Shown here: positions 6,234-9,076 of the stretch, piece by piece | Layout: each line of letters opens with the position of its first letter | Numbering within the stretch: the first letter of the stretch is position 1 | NCBI GenBank assembly: GCA_035544835.1 | Contig: DASZZV010000223.1 | Location: 1 to 9,076, forward strand | Length of the DNA: 9,076 nucleotides | Reading direction: 5' to 3' | Source: DASZZV01 sp035544835 | GTDB lineage: Bacteria > Acidobacteriota > Thermoanaerobaculia > Gp7-AA8 | Program-made: the position numbers and the translations under genes | Notes under the pieces: model-generated | Databases searched by the model: none | The model's input: only the letters and a program-made list of their open reading frames with translations | What the model was told of the DNA's origin: nothing

Positions 6234-6909
6234 GCCTCTTTCGAAAGCGCCTGACTGCTGGAACGAGATCGGGGTGTGGAGTCCCGTCTCGGCATCCTGT
6301 CCGGTCCTCAAGGAAGTCATCCACTGTCACAACTGCGATGTTTTCGCGAAGGCCGGCCGCGACCTGCTGGAGCGCCAGGCGCCCGGTGAGTATCTCCGCG
6401 AATGGACGGTCGCTCTGGAACGCACGAAGGAGACGGTCACCGACGCCGCCCTCTCGCTCTTCATCTTCCGGGTAGGCAGGGAATGGCTGGCTCTGCCGGC
6501 CTCAGCACTCGAAGAGGTCACGGAGTTGAAGCCGGTGCGGACGTTGCCTCACCGAACTGGCGGAGCACTGCGTGGCCTGGTCAACATCCGCGGTGAGATC
6601 GAGCTCTGCTTCTCCCTTTCTGTTCTGCTGGGTATCGAGGCCGCGGATGTCGATTCGGGGCTGGCCGCCAACCTCGCTCAACCCCGCATGATGGTCGTCC
6701 GGAATGAAGGAGATCACTGGGTGTTTGCGGCCGACGAAGTATGGGGAAGCCGGAAGTTCTCGCCGGAGGAGCTCACTGACGTTCCCGTGACAGTGGCCCG
6801 GGACAAGAAAAGCTTTACTCGGAGCCTGGTGCAATGGCGGGATCACAGCGTCGGCATTCTGGATGACGGTCTCCTCTTTTACGCGCTTCGTCGTCGGGTG
6901 TTCGGTTGA
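6226..6909 (+). CDS. wspD: WspD-like CheW coupling protein with Cys-rich N-terminal extension
   Basis: A 227-residue cytoplasmic adaptor. Residues about 74-222 are a CheW domain (LSLFIFRVGREWLALPASAL; ALRGLVNIRGEIELCFSLSV) that would bridge receptor and kinase. The first 70 residues are an extension opening with CWNEIGVW and SCPVLKEVIHCHNC, giving cysteines C11, C25, C34 and C37. I recall this pattern from WspD-type couplers, which is why I favour WspD over WspB. The start is TTG at 6226: GGGAG (6216-6220) lies 5 nt upstream, the frame overlaps the methyltransferase gene by 8 nt, and any later start would lose the conserved CW block. Cys spacing C-x8-C-x2-C invites a metal or redox role, unproven. 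Confidence 0.88.
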   Translation: MSEPLSKAPDCWNEIGVWSPVSASCPVLKEVIHCHNCDVFAKAGRDLLERQAPGEYLREWTVALERTKETVTDAALSLFIFRVGREWLALPASALEEVTELKPVRTLPHRTGGALRGLVNIRGEIELCFSLSVLLGIEAADVDSGLAANLAQPRMMVVRNEGDHWVFAADEVWGSRKFSPEELTDVPVTVARDKKSFTRSLVQWRDHSVGILDDGLLFYALRRRVFG

Positions 6910-6916
6910 GGCAGCC

Positions 6917-7408
6917 ATGCTGATGCTTCTGATGCATCTCGGTGGGGATCAATACGCGCTCCGGAGCTCAGAGATCGTCGAGATCGTCCCGCGAGTAGCG
7001 CTGCGAGCAGTGCCTCAGGCTCCGCCGGAGGTTGCTGGTCTGATGAACTTCCGAGGCGACATCGTGGTCGTGATCGATCTGTCGCGCCTCGTTCTCGGTG
7101 TCCCCTGCAACGACTCGCTGAGCACTCGCATCGTCGTGGTCGAGTACGTCAACGTGGCCGGGCGGGTGCGGCGGCTCGGGCTCCTCGCCGAACGGGTCAC
7201 CGAGATGATCAACAGAAACGAGGAAGACTTCACGACGTCGGCTTTGAACCTCGAGAAGACACCATTCCTTGGCGGCGTATCGGTCGACAACCGGGGCATG
7301 CTTCAGTACCTCATGGTCGAGAAGCTCGTCGCTGATTCATTGCTGCACACGCTGCTCCCGGCGGAGATGCCGGGCCAGCGGGATACTGCGTCTGGAGAAG
7401 AGCGGTGA
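6917..7408 (+). CDS. wspB: CheW-domain coupling protein, WspB-like
   Basis: A 163-residue protein made almost entirely of one CheW domain: MLMLLMHLGGDQYALRSSEI opening, PPEVAGLMNFRGDIVVVIDL as the ligand/kinase-binding core, then RLGLLAERVTEMINR. It is the second coupler of the operon and probably sits in the receptor-kinase core complex. WspB is assigned because it is short and lacks the Cys-rich extension of the other coupler; the name is inferred from operon content. ATG 6917 is preferred to an upstream start at 6863, because GAGG (6908-6911) sits 5 nt before it and the domain begins right at this Met. It follows the previous stop by 7 nt and overlaps the kinase gene by 4 nt (GTGA). The C-terminal 20 residues are hydrophilic and probably flexible. 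Confidence 0.87.
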   Translation: MLMLLMHLGGDQYALRSSEIVEIVPRVALRAVPQAPPEVAGLMNFRGDIVVVIDLSRLVLGVPCNDSLSTRIVVVEYVNVAGRVRRLGLLAERVTEMINRNEEDFTTSALNLEKTPFLGGVSVDNRGMLQYLMVEKLVADSLLHTLLPAEMPGQRDTASGEER

Positions 7409-9076
7409 GCAATGATGACCTGAGCGGATTCTCGATGATCGACCTCTTCCGGGGCGAGGTCGAGTCGCAGACACTCGTGTTCAATTCCGGCCTGCTGGCC
7501 CTGGAGCGAAACAGCGAAGACCTCACGGTGATCGAGTCTCTCATGAGGGCCTCGCATTCGATCAAGGGTGCTGCCCGCATCGTCCAGCTCGAGGACGCCG
7601 TGCAGATTGCCCACCTGATGGAAGACTGTTTCGTCGGAGCTCAGGCGGGGGCGATCACCCTTTCCGATGCCGCTATTGACGTGCTCTTCAAAGCGGTAGA
7701 CATGCTCGGCCGCGTCGGGAAGGGAGAATCGGCGCAGCTTGCCGAAGGTCCCCTCGATGCCCTGCTGCGATCTCTCGAGTCCATTCGCCTGGCCGCGCCG
7801 AAAGGGGAGGAGGCTCCGGCGAGCGAACAGAGGGAACTGAGCGCCTTCTCGATGTTCGATCTGTTCTGTTCCGAGGTCCGGACAAATTGCGGGGTATTCA
7901 ACCAGTTGCTCGCAGCCGGAGTTTCGGAGGGCGCGGCTCTGGAGCCGTTCATGCGCGCCGCGCATTCCGTGAAAGGCGCCGCTCGTGTGATTGGGCTGGA
8001 AGCCATCGTCACGCTGGCCGGGGCGCTCGAGCACCTTTTTGTGGCTGGTATGGAAGGCAGAGTCGCGCTCACGAATGGCTCCTCCATTCTTGTCGAAGAG
8101 GCCGTCGGTCTGCTCCTTTCGGCGGCCGAAACGACTGAGGCCGGCTTCAGTCGGTGGTTAAGCGAGCACAGGGCCGCACTCGATGAGCTTGCGGCCGGCC
8201 TGGCTACCGCGGCTGCGGGTGGCGATATCTCATCGATCGTCGAGCGCTTCTCGCCTCCTGAAGCCGTACCGGCCCGGAATGCGATCGGCAAAGAAACTCA
8301 TGAGGCTCAGGGAGCTCATTCCGAGGTGGCGGGGCGCGAAGTCCGGATCACCTCGGAGAATCTGAACCGGTTGATGGCCCTTGCCGGTGAGACCGTCGTC
8401 GAGACCCGATGGCTCGACCCGTTTGCGGAATCGCTTCTTCGAATCAAGCAGCGCCAGCTCGAGCTGGTCGACATGCTGGACCGGCTTCAGACGTCGTTCA
8501 GCGATGCCGCTCATCGTGACGTCGCCGAGACGACCCTGAGCGAGGCGACCCAGTCGGCCAACGAATGCCTCGGGCTGATCAATGCACGGCTGAGCGCCTT
8601 CGAGGATTTCTCGCGTCGATCGAGCAATCTCTCCGGAAGGCTGTACCGGCAGGTGATCGCGACGCGGATGCGTCCCTTTGCCGAAGGGGTCAAGCCCTTT
8701 CCCCGCATGATTCGCGACATCAGCAGAAAGCTCAACAAGAAAGCGCGCGTTCTCATTGATGGGCTGTCGACGGAAGTCGATCGCGACATTCTCGAGAAGC
8801 TGGAAGCGCCCCTCAGCCATCTTCTTCGCAATGCTCTCGATCATGGAATCGAGACACCAGCCGATCGCCTCGCCGCCGGGAAGCCCGATGAGGGCACGAT
8901 TCGCCTGGAGGCCGCACATCGAGGCGGCATGCTGCTCATCACTGTTTCCGATGACGGTCGCGGAATCGACATCGGCACACTGCGGGATACCATCGTGGCC
9001 CGGAACCTGGCCAATCACGAGATGGCCGGAAAGCTCACCGAGTCCGAGCTCTTCGAGTTCCTATTTCTTCCGGGCT
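7405..9076 (+). CDS. wspE: WspE-like CheA histidine kinase with two HPt domains (partial, runs off the right edge)
   Basis: The first 557 codons of a CheA-type kinase. Two HPt-like domains are in tandem: the first begins FSMIDLFRGEV (M11) with phospho-acceptor H51 in ASHSIKGAARIVQLE; the second begins FSMFDLFCSEV (M150) with H187 in AAHSVKGAARVIGLE. Then come a linker and the dimerisation helices (VRITSENLNRLMALAGETVV, from V313). The ATPase domain follows, with N-box LLRNALDHGIE (473-483, N476) and G1 box DDGRGID (516-522). The window stops at FLFLPG, the start of the F-box. The CheW-like domain, and any receiver domain expected in WspE, lie beyond the edge. GTG 7405 is chosen because it overlaps the coupler stop (GTGA) and GGAG (7394-7397) lies 7 nt upstream. 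There is no membrane segment and no evident P2 domain. Confidence 0.92.
   Translation, partial: MSNDDLSGFSMIDLFRGEVESQTLVFNSGLLALERNSEDLTVIESLMRASHSIKGAARIVQLEDAVQIAHLMEDCFVGAQAGAITLSDAAIDVLFKAVDMLGRVGKGESAQLAEGPLDALLRSLESIRLAAPKGEEAPASEQRELSAFSMFDLFCSEVRTNCGVFNQLLAAGVSEGAALEPFMRAAHSVKGAARVIGLEAIVTLAGALEHLFVAGMEGRVALTNGSSILVEEAVGLLLSAAETTEAGFSRWLSEHRAALDELAAGLATAAAGGDISSIVERFSPPEAVPARNAIGKETHEAQGAHSEVAGREVRITSENLNRLMALAGETVVETRWLDPFAESLLRIKQRQLELVDMLDRLQTSFSDAAHRDVAETTLSEATQSANECLGLINARLSAFEDFSRRSSNLSGRLYRQVIATRMRPFAEGVKPFPRMIRDISRKLNKKARVLIDGLSTEVDRDILEKLEAPLSHLLRNALDHGIETPADRLAAGKPDEGTIRLEAAHRGGMLLITVSDDGRGIDIGTLRDTIVARNLANHEMAGKLTESELFEFLFLPG

Noticed and set aside
7303..9018. Several long minus-strand open frames (about 216-262 codons) across the kinase region
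   Set aside because: They overlap the kinase frame, whose HPt, N-box and G1 motifs are unmistakable. GC-rich coding DNA commonly leaves long antisense frames, and these translations look like shadow sequence.

Overview
This is a GC-rich bacterial window dominated by a Wsp-type chemosensory operon, the branch of chemotaxis-like systems that usually controls c-di-GMP signalling and surface behaviour rather than flagella. The window holds the receptor (WspA-like), the methyltransferase with a TPR tail (WspC-like), two CheW couplers (WspD-like and WspB-like) and the first 557 codons of the CheA-type kinase (WspE-like). The genes are tightly packed: three of the four junctions overlap or are within 7 nt, and the fourth (receptor to methyltransferase) is 6 nt. 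The order is A-C-D-B-E, whereas the Pseudomonas operon is, from memory, A-B-C-D-E-F-R. The right edge cuts the kinase gene, so any CheB/WspF and WspR-type output lie outside the view.

Left to right: positions 1-435 carry a non-coding cluster of short GC-rich hairpins. It is arranged as a 51-bp direct repeat (1-51, 346-396) around a roughly 53-bp inverted repeat (75-127, 283-335) with a unique 155-bp core. Next, on the minus strand, is a gene for a TPR-like plus cyclic-nucleotide-binding (CNB) domain protein (457-1491). A 178-bp divergent intergenic region follows. On the plus strand a CNB-GGDEF diguanylate cyclase (1670-2557) has intact GGEEF and RxxD motifs. It is followed by a frameshifted fragment of the C-terminal end of an outer-membrane beta-barrel protein (about 2557-2795). 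The Wsp-like genes then run from 2883 to the window end.

Working model: the dCache-like receptor senses a periplasmic or surface cue, CheW proteins couple it to the two-HPt kinase, and the CheR-TPR protein methylates the receptor. The nearby CNB-GGDEF enzyme makes c-di-GMP and is a candidate companion or alternative output, though it has no receiver domain and so is not an obvious phospho-target. This functional link is inferred from proximity only.

Organism: high GC, a Gram-negative type outer membrane (beta-barrel remnant with terminal Phe), CNB-GGDEF and CNB-TPR proteins and hairpin-rich intergenic repeats fit Acidobacteriota or a neighbouring deep phylum, or a deltaproteobacterial-type lineage. 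The sequence alone does not settle this. I saw no tRNA, rRNA, CRISPR array, transposase or phage gene. The window reads as a rearranged version of a known signalling class, not a wholly new system. The parts most worth a second look are the tandem-HPt kinase, the four-cysteine coupler N-terminus, the CNB-linked cyclase, the porin remnant and the repeat cluster.
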